Assembly (NCBI GenBank): GCA_963573385.1
Contig: CAUYLG010063115.1
Location: 1-64,000 of the forward strand
Direction of reading: 5' to 3'
DNA length: 64,000 nucleotides
DNA from: Cacajao melanocephalus
Taxonomy: Eukaryota; Chordata; Mammalia; Primates; Pitheciidae
Under the pieces are notes generated by a model. That model searched no databases and was not told the DNA's origin. It saw nothing but the letters and a program-made list of their open reading frames with translations. The position numbers and the translations under genes are program-made. This document shows positions 43,251 through 52,105 of the stretch, in pieces. Numbering within the stretch: the first letter of the stretch is position 1; the number at the start of each line of letters is the position of its first letter.

Positions 43251-43458
43251 TTTTTTTGAGATGTAGTCTCACTCTGTTGCCTAGGCTAGGGTGCAGTGGT
43301 GTGTGATCTCAGCTCACTGCAACCTCCATTTCCCAGCTTCAAGTGATTCTTCTGCCTCAGCCTCCCGAGTAGCTGGGACTACAGGCACATTTTAGTACAC
43401 CTGGCTAATTTTTGTATTTTAAGTAGAGACAGGGTCTCAAACTCTTGACCTCAGGTGA
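43249..43458 (-). mobile_element. Partial AluS, 5' end missing
   Basis: Reverse-oriented Alu from a short poly(T) and 'gagatgtagtctcactctgttgcc' through 'cttgacctcaggtga'. The last ~60 bases expected (complement of the Alu head) are absent, and the sequence continues directly into an L1 3' UTR. A small deletion also occurs near 43390. The truncated junction and differing L1 flanks suggest a deletion or Alu/L1 recombination rather than simple insertion. Confidence 0.9.
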
Positions 43459-43753
43459 ATAAGTTCTTTAGTAGTGATTTCTGAGATTTAGGTACATTCA
43501 TCACCCAAGCTGTGTACACTGTAGCCAATGTGTAGTCTTTTATCCCTTGCCCCACTTCCACCCTTTTTCCTGAGTCCCCAAAGTTTATTGTGTCATTTTT
43601 ATGACTTTGCATCCTTATAGTTTATCTCCCACTTACAAATGAGCGATGACTCCAGATTTGTTCTTTTTGCTTAGTCTTGCTTTCACTGTATGGGCTCTTT
43701 TGTAGTTCCATTTGAAATTTAAGATTTTTTTTTCTACTTCAGTGAAAGTAGAA

Positions 43754-43797
43754 ATATATATATATATATTTATATATATAATTATATATATATAATT
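43754..43797. repeat. (TA)n-rich microsatellite
   Basis: Imperfect TA/TTA array of about 44 bp within the anomalous L1 segment. Confidence 0.92.
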
Positions 43798-44376
43798 TTT
43801 TAATTCACTTATTGATTGGTAAGCATTTGGACTGTTTCCATATTTTTGCAATTGCTAATTGTGCTGCTATAAACATGCATGTGCAAGTGTCTTTTTTGTA
43901 TAATGACTTCTTTTCCTCTGAGTAGATACCCAGTAGCAAGATTTCTGGATAAAATGGTAGATCTACCTTTAGTTCTCTATGCGATTTCCATACTGTTTTC
44001 TATAGTGGTTGTACCATTTTACATTCCTACCAGTTTAAAAGTGTCCCCTTTGCACCACATCCACAACAACATCTATTATTTTATGATTTTTAAATTATGA
44101 CCATTCTTGTAAGAGTAACATGATATTGTATTGCAGTTTTGATATCCATTCCCCTGATAGTGATGGTAAGCATGTTTTAATATGTTTGTTGGCCATTTGT
44201 ATACATTCTTTTGAGAATTGTTTATTCATATCCTTAGCCCACTTTTTTGATGAGGTTTTTTTTATTTTTTACTTGCTGATTTGTTTGAGTCCCTTGTGGA
44301 TTCTGGATATTAGCCTGTTGTCAGATGCAAAGGTTGTAAAGGTTTTCTCCCACTCTGGATTATCTGTTTACTCTGC

Positions 44377-44398
44377 TGTTTTTTTTTTTTTTTTTTTA
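44377..44398. repeat. Poly(T) run within L1
   Basis: About 20 T residues replace the normal 'ttttgctgtgcag' lead-in of ORF2. It is a likely homopolymer expansion. Confidence 0.9.
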
Positions 44399-45146
44399 CT
44401 CTGCAGAAGCTTTTTAGTTTATTTAATTCCCATCACTTTATCTTTGTTTTCGTTGTGTTTGCTTTGTGGTTCTTGGTCATGAAATCTTTACCTAAGCCAA
44501 TGTCTAGAAGGGTTTTTCCAATGTTATCTTCTAGAATTTTTTTGGTTTCAGGTCTTAGATTTAAGTCCTTCATCCATATTGAGTTGATTTTTGTATAACC
44601 TGAGAGATGAGGATCCAGTTTTATTCTGCATGTGGCTTGCTAATTATCCCAGCACTACTTGTTGAATAGGCTGTTCTCTCCCTACTTAATATTTTTGCTT
44701 GCTTTTTTGAAGATCAGTTGGCTGTAAGAATCGGCTTAATTTCTGGGGTCTCTATTCTATTCCTTTGGTCTATATGCCTGTTTTTATACCAGTACCATGC
44801 TGTTTTGGTAACTGTAGCCTCATAGTATAGCTTGAAGTCAGGTAAAGTGATGGTTCCAGATTTGTTCTTTTTGCTTAGTCTTCCTTTTGCTATGCAGGCT
44901 CTTTTTCAGTTCCATATCAAATTTAAGATTGTTTTTTCTACTTCTGTGAAAAATAATAATGGTGTTTTGATGAGAATTGCATTTAATTTGTATATTGCTT
45001 TTGGCAGTATGGTTATTTTCACAATATTGATTCTGTGCATCCATTAGCATTAGATGAGTTTCCATTTGTTTGTGTTATCTATGATTCTTTTCTGCAGTGT
45101 TTTGTAGTTTTCCTTGCAGAGGTTGTTCATCTCTTTGGTTAGATAT

Positions 45147-45533
45147 TGATATAGTTTGGCTGTGTCCCCACCAAAAATCTCATCTTGAACTGTAATCCCC
45201 ATAATCCCCATAATTCCCATGTGTCAAGGGTTGGGCCATGTGGAGATAATAGGATCATGGGGGTAATTTTCCCCATGCTGTTCTCATGATAGTAAGTCTT
45301 ATGGGATCTGATGGTTTTATAAGCCACTGGCATTTTCCCTGTTTGCACTCACTCCATGCTGCCTCCCTGTAAGAAGGCGTCTTGCTTCCCCTTCACCTAC
45401 CTTCCACCATGGTTGTATGCTTTCTGCGGCCTCCCAGCATGGTGAAACTGTGATTTAATTAAACCTCATTTCTTTATTATTTACACAGTCTCTGGTATTC
45501 CTATATTGCAATGTAAAAATGGACTAATATAGT
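45147..45533 (+). repeat. 5' LTR of the MST-type MaLR
   Basis: Starts tgatatagtttggctgtg. It contains 'aaaatctcatcttgaact', 'aggatcatgggggtaattt', 'gatctgatggttttataag' (TATA-like ttttataag at about 45315) and 'gaaactgtgatttaattaaacctc', and ends at ggactaatatagt. It differs from the 3' LTR at many positions, in line with an old insertion. Confidence 0.93.
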
Positions 45534-45537
45534 TAAT

Positions 45538-45556
45538 TGGTACTGAAGTAATGGGG
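45538..45556 (+). promoter_or_regulatory. Degenerate primer-binding site of MaLR
   Basis: The sequence tggtactgaagtaatgggg directly after the 5' LTR has the position and partial sequence of the leucine-tRNA-complementary primer site known for MaLR/ERVL elements (TGGTACC...GTGGGG type). It is diverged by substitutions and a small insertion. Confidence 0.55.
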
Positions 45557-47045
45557 GGCAGTGCTGTTAAGACACCCCAAAATATGGAAGTGACTTTGGA
45601 ACTGAATAACTGGCAGTGGTTGGAACAGTTTGGAGGGCTCAGAAGAAGTCAGGAAGATGTGGAAAAGTTTGTAGTGATTTGTTGAATGGTTTTGACCAAA
45701 AGGCTGATAGTGATGTGGACAATGAAGTCCAGGATGAAGTGGTTTCATATGAAGATGAGAAACTTCTTGGGAATTGTATTAAAGGTGACTCTTGCTGTGC
45801 TGTAGCAAAGAGACTGGCAGCATTTTGCCTCCGAGATCTGTGAAACTTTGAAGTTGGGAGAGATAATTTAGGGTGTCTGGTAAGAGAAATTTCTAAATGG
45901 CAAAGTGATCAAGAGGAAGCAGAGCATAAAGGTTTGGAAAAATGTGCAGCCTGAGGATGTGATAGAATAGAAAAACTGGTTTTCTGGGGAGAAATACAAG
46001 TCTGCTGCAGAAATTTGCATAAGTAATGAGAGGCTGAATGTTAATCACAAATATAATGTGTGAAGATCTCCAGGGCATGTCAGAGGCCTTCATGGCAGCC
46101 TCTCCCATCACAGGCCTGAAAGCCAGGAGAGAATGTTGGCTCTGTGGGCTTCCCCAGGGTCCCCCCTTCTCTGTGCAGCCTCAGACATGGTGTCCTGCAT
46201 TTCAGCTGCTTCAGCTCTAGCTGTGGATAAAAGGGGCCAAGGTACAGCTTGGACCATGGCTTCAGACGGTGCAAGCTCCAAGCCCTGGAAGCTTACATGT
46301 TGTATTTATCCTGTTTGTGCACACAAGTTAAGAATTAAGGTTTGGAAACGTTGCCTAGATTTCAGAGGATGTATGGAAATGCCTGGATTTCCAGGCAGAA
46401 GTTTGCGGCAGGGGCAGAGCCCTCATGGAGAACCTCTGCTAGGGCAGTGCAGAGGGGATATATGGATTGGGAGCCCCCATACAGAGTCCCCCATACTAGG
46501 ACATTGCTTAGTGGAGCTGTAAGAAGAGGGCCACCATCCTCCAGACCTCAAAATGGTAGATACACCGAATAAGCCACAGACACTCAACTCCAGCTCATAA
46601 AAGCAACCTGGAATGGGGTATATCCTGCAAAGCCACAGAGGCAGAGCTGCCCAAGACTGTGGGAGTCCACCTGTTGTATCAACATGACCTGTATGTGAGA
46701 CATGGAGTCAAAGGAGAACATATTGCAACTCAAAGGTTAATGACTTCCCTGCTGGATTTTGGACTTGCATGGAGCCTGTAACCTCTTTGTTTGGCCAATG
46801 TCTCCCATTTGGAATGGGTATATTTACCCAATTCCTATACTTTTATTGTATGTAGGAAGTAACTAATCTGCTTTTGATTTTACAGGCTCATAGAAGGAAG
46901 AGACTTGCCTTGTCACAGATGAGACTTTGGACTTGGACTTATGGATTAATGCTGGAAGGAGTTAAGAATTTGGGGTACCATAGGACAGGCATGATTGTAT
47001 TTTAAAATGTGAGAACATGAGATTTGGGAGGGGCCAGTGGTGAAA
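45557..47045 (+). other. MaLR internal region
   Basis: About 1.5 kb with typical MaLR internal text: 'gaacagtttggagggctcagaagaag', 'gaaatttgcataagtaatgag', 'gataaaaggggccaagg', 'cacacaagttaagaattaagg', 'gtctcccatttggaatgggtatatttaccc', 'gattttacaggctcatagaagg'. A purine-rich run, gagatttgggaggggcc, at about 47019 just before the 3' LTR is the likely polypurine tract. A 129-codon open frame at 46133-46522 lies within it. Confidence 0.88.
46133..46522 (+). pseudogene. MaLR internal open frame remnant
   Basis: A 129-codon open frame in the complete MaLR. It shares PHGEPLLGQC and a following HTES-containing segment with the minus-strand frame at 41537-41983, so both are copies of the same ancestral internal sequence. 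There is no recognisable protease, RT or integrase motif, and flanking frames are closed. I regard it as non-functional. Confidence 0.6.
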
Positions 47046-47431
47046 TGATATGGTTTGGCTATGTCCCCACTCAAAATCTCATCTTGAACTGTAATCCCCA
47101 TGAGCCTCATAATCCTCATGTATCAAGACCAGGACCAGGTGGAGGTAATTAGATCACAGGGGTGGTTTTCTGCATGGTGTTCCCATAATAGTAAGTGAAT
47201 CTCATGAGATTTGGTAGTTGTATAAGTGTCTGGCCTTTCCCCTGCTTGCATTCACTCCGTCCCTCTGCCCTGTGGAGAAGGTGCCTTGCTTCCCATTTGC
47301 CTTATGCTATGATTCTGTGTTTCCTGGGGCATCCTCAGGAATGCAGAACTATGAGTCAATTAAATCTGTTTTCTTTATAAATTACCCAGGCTCAGGTATT
47401 TCTTCATCCAGCATAATAACAGATTAATGCT
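47046..47431 (+). repeat. 3' LTR of the MST-type MaLR
   Basis: Starts tgatatggtttggctatg and ends near agattaatgct. It keeps the same landmarks as the 5' LTR ('caaaatctcatcttgaactg', 'ggtggttttctgcatggtg', 'gtcaattaaatctgttttcttta', 'taaattacccaggctcagg'). Confidence 0.93.
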
Positions 47432-48230
47432 GGTATATTCTTAGGTATTTCATTTTTGCAGCTATTGTAAAAGGGGTTGGGTTCTTGATTTAATTCTCTA
47501 CTTGGTTGCTGTTGGTGTTTTACAGTGATACTACCTTGTTTAAGTTGATTTTGTATTCTGAAACTTTACTGAATTCATTTATAAGTTCTAGAGACTTTGG
47601 ATTAGTCTTTAGGGTTTTTAAGGTATACAACTGTCATCAGCAAACTGCAAAAGTTTTATTTCCTCTTCACTGATTTGAATGTCCTTTTATTTCCTCTTCA
47701 CTGATTTGAATGTCCAGCATTCTTTTGAAATGCTGTTGAATTAGATTAGCTAAGGTTTTATCAAGAATTTTTGCATCTATGTTGATCAGAGATATTGATC
47801 TGTAGTTTTCTTTATCTATGTTGTCAACAGGATTGTTACCAATTCTTCTTTGAATGTCTGAGAACCCTAATTCCTTCTAGCCTGTAGGGTTTCTGCTGAG
47901 AAATCTGCTGGTAATCTGATAGGTTTTTCTTTATAGATTACCTAATGCTTTTGTCTCACAGCTCTAAAGATTCTTTGTTGTTTGTTTGTTTTTATCTTGA
48001 CTTTGGAGAATGTGTGTTCAGAAGTTTTTTGGCTGCCTCTCGAAGTCTGTAGAGGCAAGCCACTTTTTCAAAGGGTCTGTGAATTCTTTTGGCTTTACTA
48101 GTATGTTCTTGTGGTTATTCTTGGAGCAAAAGGTCACAATGTGAGTCTTCACACCTGTTCTATTTATGCAAATAGGAGCTGCAAGTTAGTCCTGCCTCCT
48201 GTCTGCCATATCCCCCACCACTGTTTTCTT
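47432..48230 (-). mobile_element. L1 (L1MA/L1PB-type), continuation with internal deletions
   Basis: Continues the L1 interrupted at 45146: 'ggtatattcttaggtatttca', 'tctatgttgatcagagatattgatctgta' (RT region). Near 47860 it jumps to ORF1-like text ('cctgtagggtttctgctgagaaatctgctgg', 'ctttggagaatgtgtgtt') and then to 5'-UTR-like text with 'ctgcaagttagtcctgcctcctgtctgcca'. Large parts of ORF2 (the N-terminal RT and endonuclease regions) are missing. Confidence 0.8.
47654..47715 (-). repeat. Perfect 31-bp tandem duplication in L1
   Basis: Two identical adjacent copies of a 31-bp unit (beginning ttttatttcctcttcactga and ending gaatgtcc) at 47654-47684 and 47685-47715. The normal L1 consensus has this text once. 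Confidence 0.97.
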
Positions 48231-48490
48231 TATTTGTCTTACTTGGTTTAAATTTTCTGTTCTTTCTCTAGCTTCTTAAATGTAATTGTTTTCATTGTTT
48301 TAAGATCATTTTTGTTTTATAATATAGCCATTTAGTCCTATAAATTTTCTTATAAATATTGCTTTAACAGCGTACCAGAGATTCTGATACTTTGTGTTTT
48401 AATTTTTAGATAATTCCAAATAACTAATAAATTACCTTGTATGTCTTATTTGATTTATTGGTCATTTTTCACGTTTTCTTATAATTTCAA
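48231..48490 (-). mobile_element. Old L1M ORF2 fragment
   Basis: Reverse-oriented ORF2 text: 'ctgttctttctctagcttctta', 'gtcctataaattttcttataaatattgc', 'taccagagattctgatactttgtg', 'tatttgatttattggtcattt'. It is more decayed than its neighbours. Confidence 0.75.
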
Positions 48491-48655
48491 ATTTTGCTAT
48501 AGATTTAGGAGATATATGCACATGTTCGTTACATGGATATATTGTGTGATGTCAGCATTTGAAATACAAATGATCTTGTTATCTGGATAGTTTTCCACCC
48601 TTATTATCTTCCTCCATCCCTCCTTTATTAGTCCTCAGTGTCTATTGTTGCCATC
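48491..48655 (-). mobile_element. Short L1 3' end (L1PA/L1PB-type)
   Basis: Reverse-oriented 3' UTR tip: 'gatatatgcacatgttcgttacatgg', 'gtgtgatgtcagcatttg', 'gtcctcagtgtctattgttgcca'. It is strongly 5'-truncated and abuts the 5' end of a plus-strand L1. Confidence 0.8.
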
Positions 48656-48703
48656 TAGAGGAGGCAGAACAAGATAGTGAAAGAGTAAGCTCCACTGATT
48701 GTC

Positions 48704-48706
48704 CAC

Positions 48707-48755
<49 letters not shown>
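48704..48755 (+). repeat. (CG)n(CA)n alternating purine-pyrimidine tract
   Basis: 52 bases of strict pyrimidine-purine alternation: a CG-rich start (cacgcgtgcgcgcgcgc) followed by about 17 CA units. It lies about 50 bp inside the L1M 5' end. Confidence 0.96.
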
Positions 48756-48756
<1 letters not shown>

Positions 48757-50149
48757 GAATACCAAGTTGACCAACTATCTACACGGAAGTAAAACACCTT
48801 CACGAAAAACAAAAATCAGGTGACCAGTCACACTACCTGGTTATAGTTTCATTTTATTGAAAGAGGCACTGAAAAAATAAGAAGGACAGTCCTGAATCTC
48901 TAGCACCGCATTGGGAACATGGTGTGGAGAGCATCTCTGGGTGCTGGGGGATAGAGAGCAAAGCAATTGTGAGGCATTGAACTCACTGCTATTCTGTTAG
49001 AATAGAAAGAAAAAAACAGACAAAATTCAGCTAACACCGGCCCACAGAGGGAGCATTTAAACCAGCCCTAGTCAGAGGGGAATTGTCAGTTCCAGCAGTT
49101 TGAACTTGAGTACCCTCAAACCTCACCACTGAGGATCAAAGTGCTCTGCATTTCTAAGTAACCTCAAAAGGCAGTCTTGGCTGTAAGGACTGCAACTCTT
49201 AGGTGAGTCCTAGGGCTAAAATAGATCCAGAGACAGTGGACTGAAGGGGCACACAACATACTGAGACACCAACTGGGGCAGCCAATGGAGTGCTGCAATC
49301 ACCCCTCTCTAAATGCCAGGCTTCGCAGATAAGGGCTAAAGAAGAGATGACTTCCTTTCGCTTGAGAGAACAGGAAAGAATAAGGAGGTCTTTGTCTGGT
49401 ATCTAAGATACCAGCTCAGCCACAGCAGGATTGAGAACCAGTCAGAGTCACAAGGGCCCCATTCCAGGCCCTAGTTCCCAGATAATATTTTCAGACACAC
49501 CCCGATCCAGAAGGGAAGGTGCTGCATTGAATGAAAAGACCCAATCCTATCAGCATGCATCACCTGCTAACTGAAGAGACCTTGAGCATTGAATAACCAG
49601 GTAATACATCAAGGGCCTTGGTGAATCTCTTAGATTTGCTGGCCTCAGGTGAGACTCAGCACATTACCATCTGTCATAGCTATGAAGCAAAAATCCTTCT
49701 GTTTGAGAAAAACGTAAGGAAAATAAATGGGAGTTTGTCTTTTGCCTTTGGCCCAACAGCACCACGGGGGTTAGAGCACCAAGTCAACATTTGGGGACCT
49801 CAATTTCAGGGCTTAACTCTTGCACAGCATTTCTGGCTTTGCTCTGGGCCAGAGGGGAGCCCATTGTCCTGAAGGGTGAGTCTCAGGCCAGGCAGAATTC
49901 ACTACAAGCTGATATAAGAGACCTTGGGCCTTAAGGGACCATTTGTGGTTGTCTGGCGGTACTCTGTGTTCTGGTGTGGAGGTGGCTATAAAGTAAGGTT
50001 CCTTGGCCTTTGGAAAGGAAAGAGAAAAGTAGGAAGGACTGCATCTTGTGACTGGAGTTTCAGCTCTGCCAAAAGACAGTAGAATACCAAGTAGACTTCT
50101 AAGGTGGATGACTTTAGTTTCTGACTCATTGACAGCACTTTTTGATGCA

Positions 50150-50480
50150 CCTGGGTCTGGGGTCCTTGCTTCCCTGAAGGGAAGGACACAGGCCTGGCTG
50201 GCTTTGCCACCTACTGATTGTACAGCCCCAGGGCCTTGAGCAAACATAGGTAGTAGCAAGGGATTGGTTACAGTAAGCCTTGGCCAAGACCCAGCACTGT
50301 TCTGGCTTCAGGTCTGACCCAGTGCAGTCCTCATTGCACTAAAGAGAAAGACATAGGCCTGCCTGGCTTTGCCACTTACCGATTGTACAGCCCTAGCGCC
50401 TTAAGCAAGCATAGGCAGTAGCAAGGGAATGATTACAAGAAGCCTTGGTTGAGACCCAGCACTGTGGTGGCTTCAGGTCT
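50150..50480 (+). repeat. ~165-bp tandem duplication in L1M 5' UTR
   Basis: Two diverged copies in direct orientation: 'gaaggacacaggcctggctggctttgcc' at 50181 matches 'gaaagacataggcctgcctggctttgcc' at 50346, an offset of 165. 'gattgtacagcccc' and 'ggcttcaggtctgacccag' recur at the same spacing. L1 5' UTRs often gain or lose such modules. Confidence 0.88.
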
Positions 50481-50894
50481 GACCCAGTTCAGTCCTAGTG
50501 GAGGTGGCCACAGGGATGCTACTATCACTTTATCCCTAGCTTTAGGTGGCTCAGAATAGAGACAGAGACTCTGTAAACTCGGTAGAAAGTAAATATTTGG
50601 AAAACCTTTCCAAAAAGGATGGCTACAAATAAGCCCAGACAGTGAAGACTATGATAAATACCTAACTCTTTAATGCTCAGATACCAAATAACATCTACTA
50701 GCATCAAAACATGTCCTCACCAAATGAATTAAATACGTCTCTTGGTGAATAATCCTGGGGAAATAAAGATATGTGATTTTTTCAGACAGGTAATTCAAAT
50801 AGCTATTTTGAGGAAACTAAAAAATATTCAAGATAATATTAAAAAGGTATTTAGAATTCTATCAAATAGATTTTAATAAGAGAGTGAAATAATT

Positions 50895-51640
50895 TTCGAA
50901 ACAAACAGAAATAATGAAGCTGAAAATACAATTGACATACTGAAGAATGCATTAGAGTCCTTTGATATCAGAATAAATAGAGCAGAAGAAAGAATTAGTG
51001 AACTAGAAGACAGGTTATGTGAAAATACTTTAAGAGGAGACAAAAAAATAAAAATAAAAAACAACGAAGCACACCTACAGAATTTAGAAAATAGCCTCAA
51101 AAGGGAAAATCTAAGAGTTGTTGGCCTTAAGGAAGAGGTGGAGAAGGATACAGGGCACAAAATTTATTTAAAGTGATAATAATGGAGAACTTTCCAAACC
51201 TAGAGAAAGATATCAATATCTAAGTACAAGAAGGTTATAAAACAACAAGCAGATATAACCCAATGAACACTATCTCAAGAAATTTAATAATTAAACTCTT
51301 AAAAGTTGAGGATGAAAAAGGGATCCTAAAAACATCAAAAGAAAAGAAACAAACAATATACAATGGAGCTCCACTATTTCTGGCAGCAGGCTTTTCAGTA
51401 GAAGCTTTACAGGACAAAAGAGAGTGACCATTAAAGTGCTGAAGAAAAGGTAACTTTCAGCCTAGAATGGCATATCCTGAAGAAAATAAATCTTTCACAT
51501 ATAAAAAGTAAAGGGTTTCTCAAACAAACAAAAGCTGAAAGATTTTATCAATACCAAAATCATTTTATAAGAAATGCTAAAGGGAGTACTTCAACCAGAA
51601 ATAATAATAGTAAAAAACATTAATTGGCAGTAAATACTTA
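50895..51640 (+). pseudogene. Decayed L1M ORF1
   Basis: ORF1 remnant on the plus strand. A coiled-coil part is readable at about 50930-51175: an IRINRAEERISELEDRL segment shows heptad-like spacing, then a KRENLRVVGLKEEVEKDTG motif corresponds to the linker before the RNA-recognition domain. The C-terminal part continues to about 51600 with 'caaacaaaagctgaaag' and 'aagaaatgctaaagggagta'. Stops occur from 51175 onward. No functional product is expected. Confidence 0.82.
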
Positions 51641-51828
51641 TCTGTAGGTACAAAACTTACTGGTAATACAAAGAACAGAGAAAAGCCAGAATATTATAAC
51701 ACTGTCACTGTGGTGTATGAACTATATTATCAGATGTAGAAAGACTAAATGATGAACCAATCAAAAATAATTTCAACAGCTTTTCAAGACGTAGTCAGTA
51801 TAATAAGACATAAATAAAAACAACAAAA

Positions 51829-52105
51829 ACTGGCCCCTTTTTCATAATTCTTCCCTCAGGATAGGCTGCCTGCTTGCAAACTATCCTCCTTATGCTTGGG
51901 AGGTGAGCATACTCAGTGTGTTAAGGAAGTTGTACCCATGCCCATCTGAAGCTTTCTTCCCTTTTCTGGTGGAGTGCCCCTGGAAGGTCATACTTTACCA
52001 TTCTGCCTCTTAATGTGCATGTCCAGGATCTTTCCCCAACTTTCCTGATGGTCCAAACCTGTTGCATTAAAGTGTTAATTGAATTCAGGCACCAGGGAGA
52101 AACAA
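51829..52105. other. Unassigned ~280-bp block between opposed L1s
   Basis: Higher in G+C than its flanks ('caggataggctgcctgcttgc', 'tggtggagtgcccctggaagg'). I recognise no L1, Alu or MaLR text. It could be a fragment of an unrelated LTR or unique DNA. Confidence 0.4.

Larger units (their letters stand above)
43459..45146 (-). mobile_element. L1 (L1MA/L1PB-type) 3' UTR and ORF2, first part
   Basis: Reverse-oriented L1 beginning in the 3' UTR ('ataagttctttagtagtgatttctgag', 'atcacccaagctgtgtacac') and continuing through ORF2 ('gtagatacccagtagcaagatttc', 'ttagcctgttgtcagatgc', 'taccagtaccatgctgttttgg'). A segment at 43645-43797 does not belong at that position (see findings). It is interrupted at 45147 by a complete MaLR and resumes at 47432. 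Stops and indels are frequent. Confidence 0.9.
45147..47431 (+). mobile_element. Complete two-LTR MaLR element (MST-type)
   Basis: A whole non-autonomous MaLR of 2.28 kb made of a 5' LTR, an internal region and a 3' LTR. It sits in L1 ORF2. The interrupted L1 reads 'ctttggttagatat' before and 'ggtatattcttaggtattt' after, giving a near 5-bp duplication (gatat/ggtat, 4 of 5). MaLRs relied on proteins supplied by ERVL-like relatives. This copy has no intact coding frame. Confidence 0.94.
48656..51828 (+). mobile_element. 5' half of a plus-strand L1M (5' UTR, ORF1, inter-ORF)
   Basis: The 5' UTR (48656 to about 50870) has L1M landmarks: 'aaaaatcaggtgaccagtcac', 'attgaaagaggcactgaa', 'ccacagagggagcatttaaacc', 'tgagacaccaactggggcagcc', 'ataccagctcagccacagcagga', 'ggcttcaggtctgacccag'. 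ORF1 and the ORF1-ORF2 spacer follow ('aacactgtcactgtggtgta'). ORF2 is absent: at 51829 the sequence changes. An internal ~165-bp tandem duplication lies in the 5' UTR. Confidence 0.85.

Noticed and set aside
49813..50259. 148-codon minus-strand frame
   Set aside because: It is antisense to the plus-strand L1M 5' UTR, where GC-rich sequence has few stops. No domain is recognisable.
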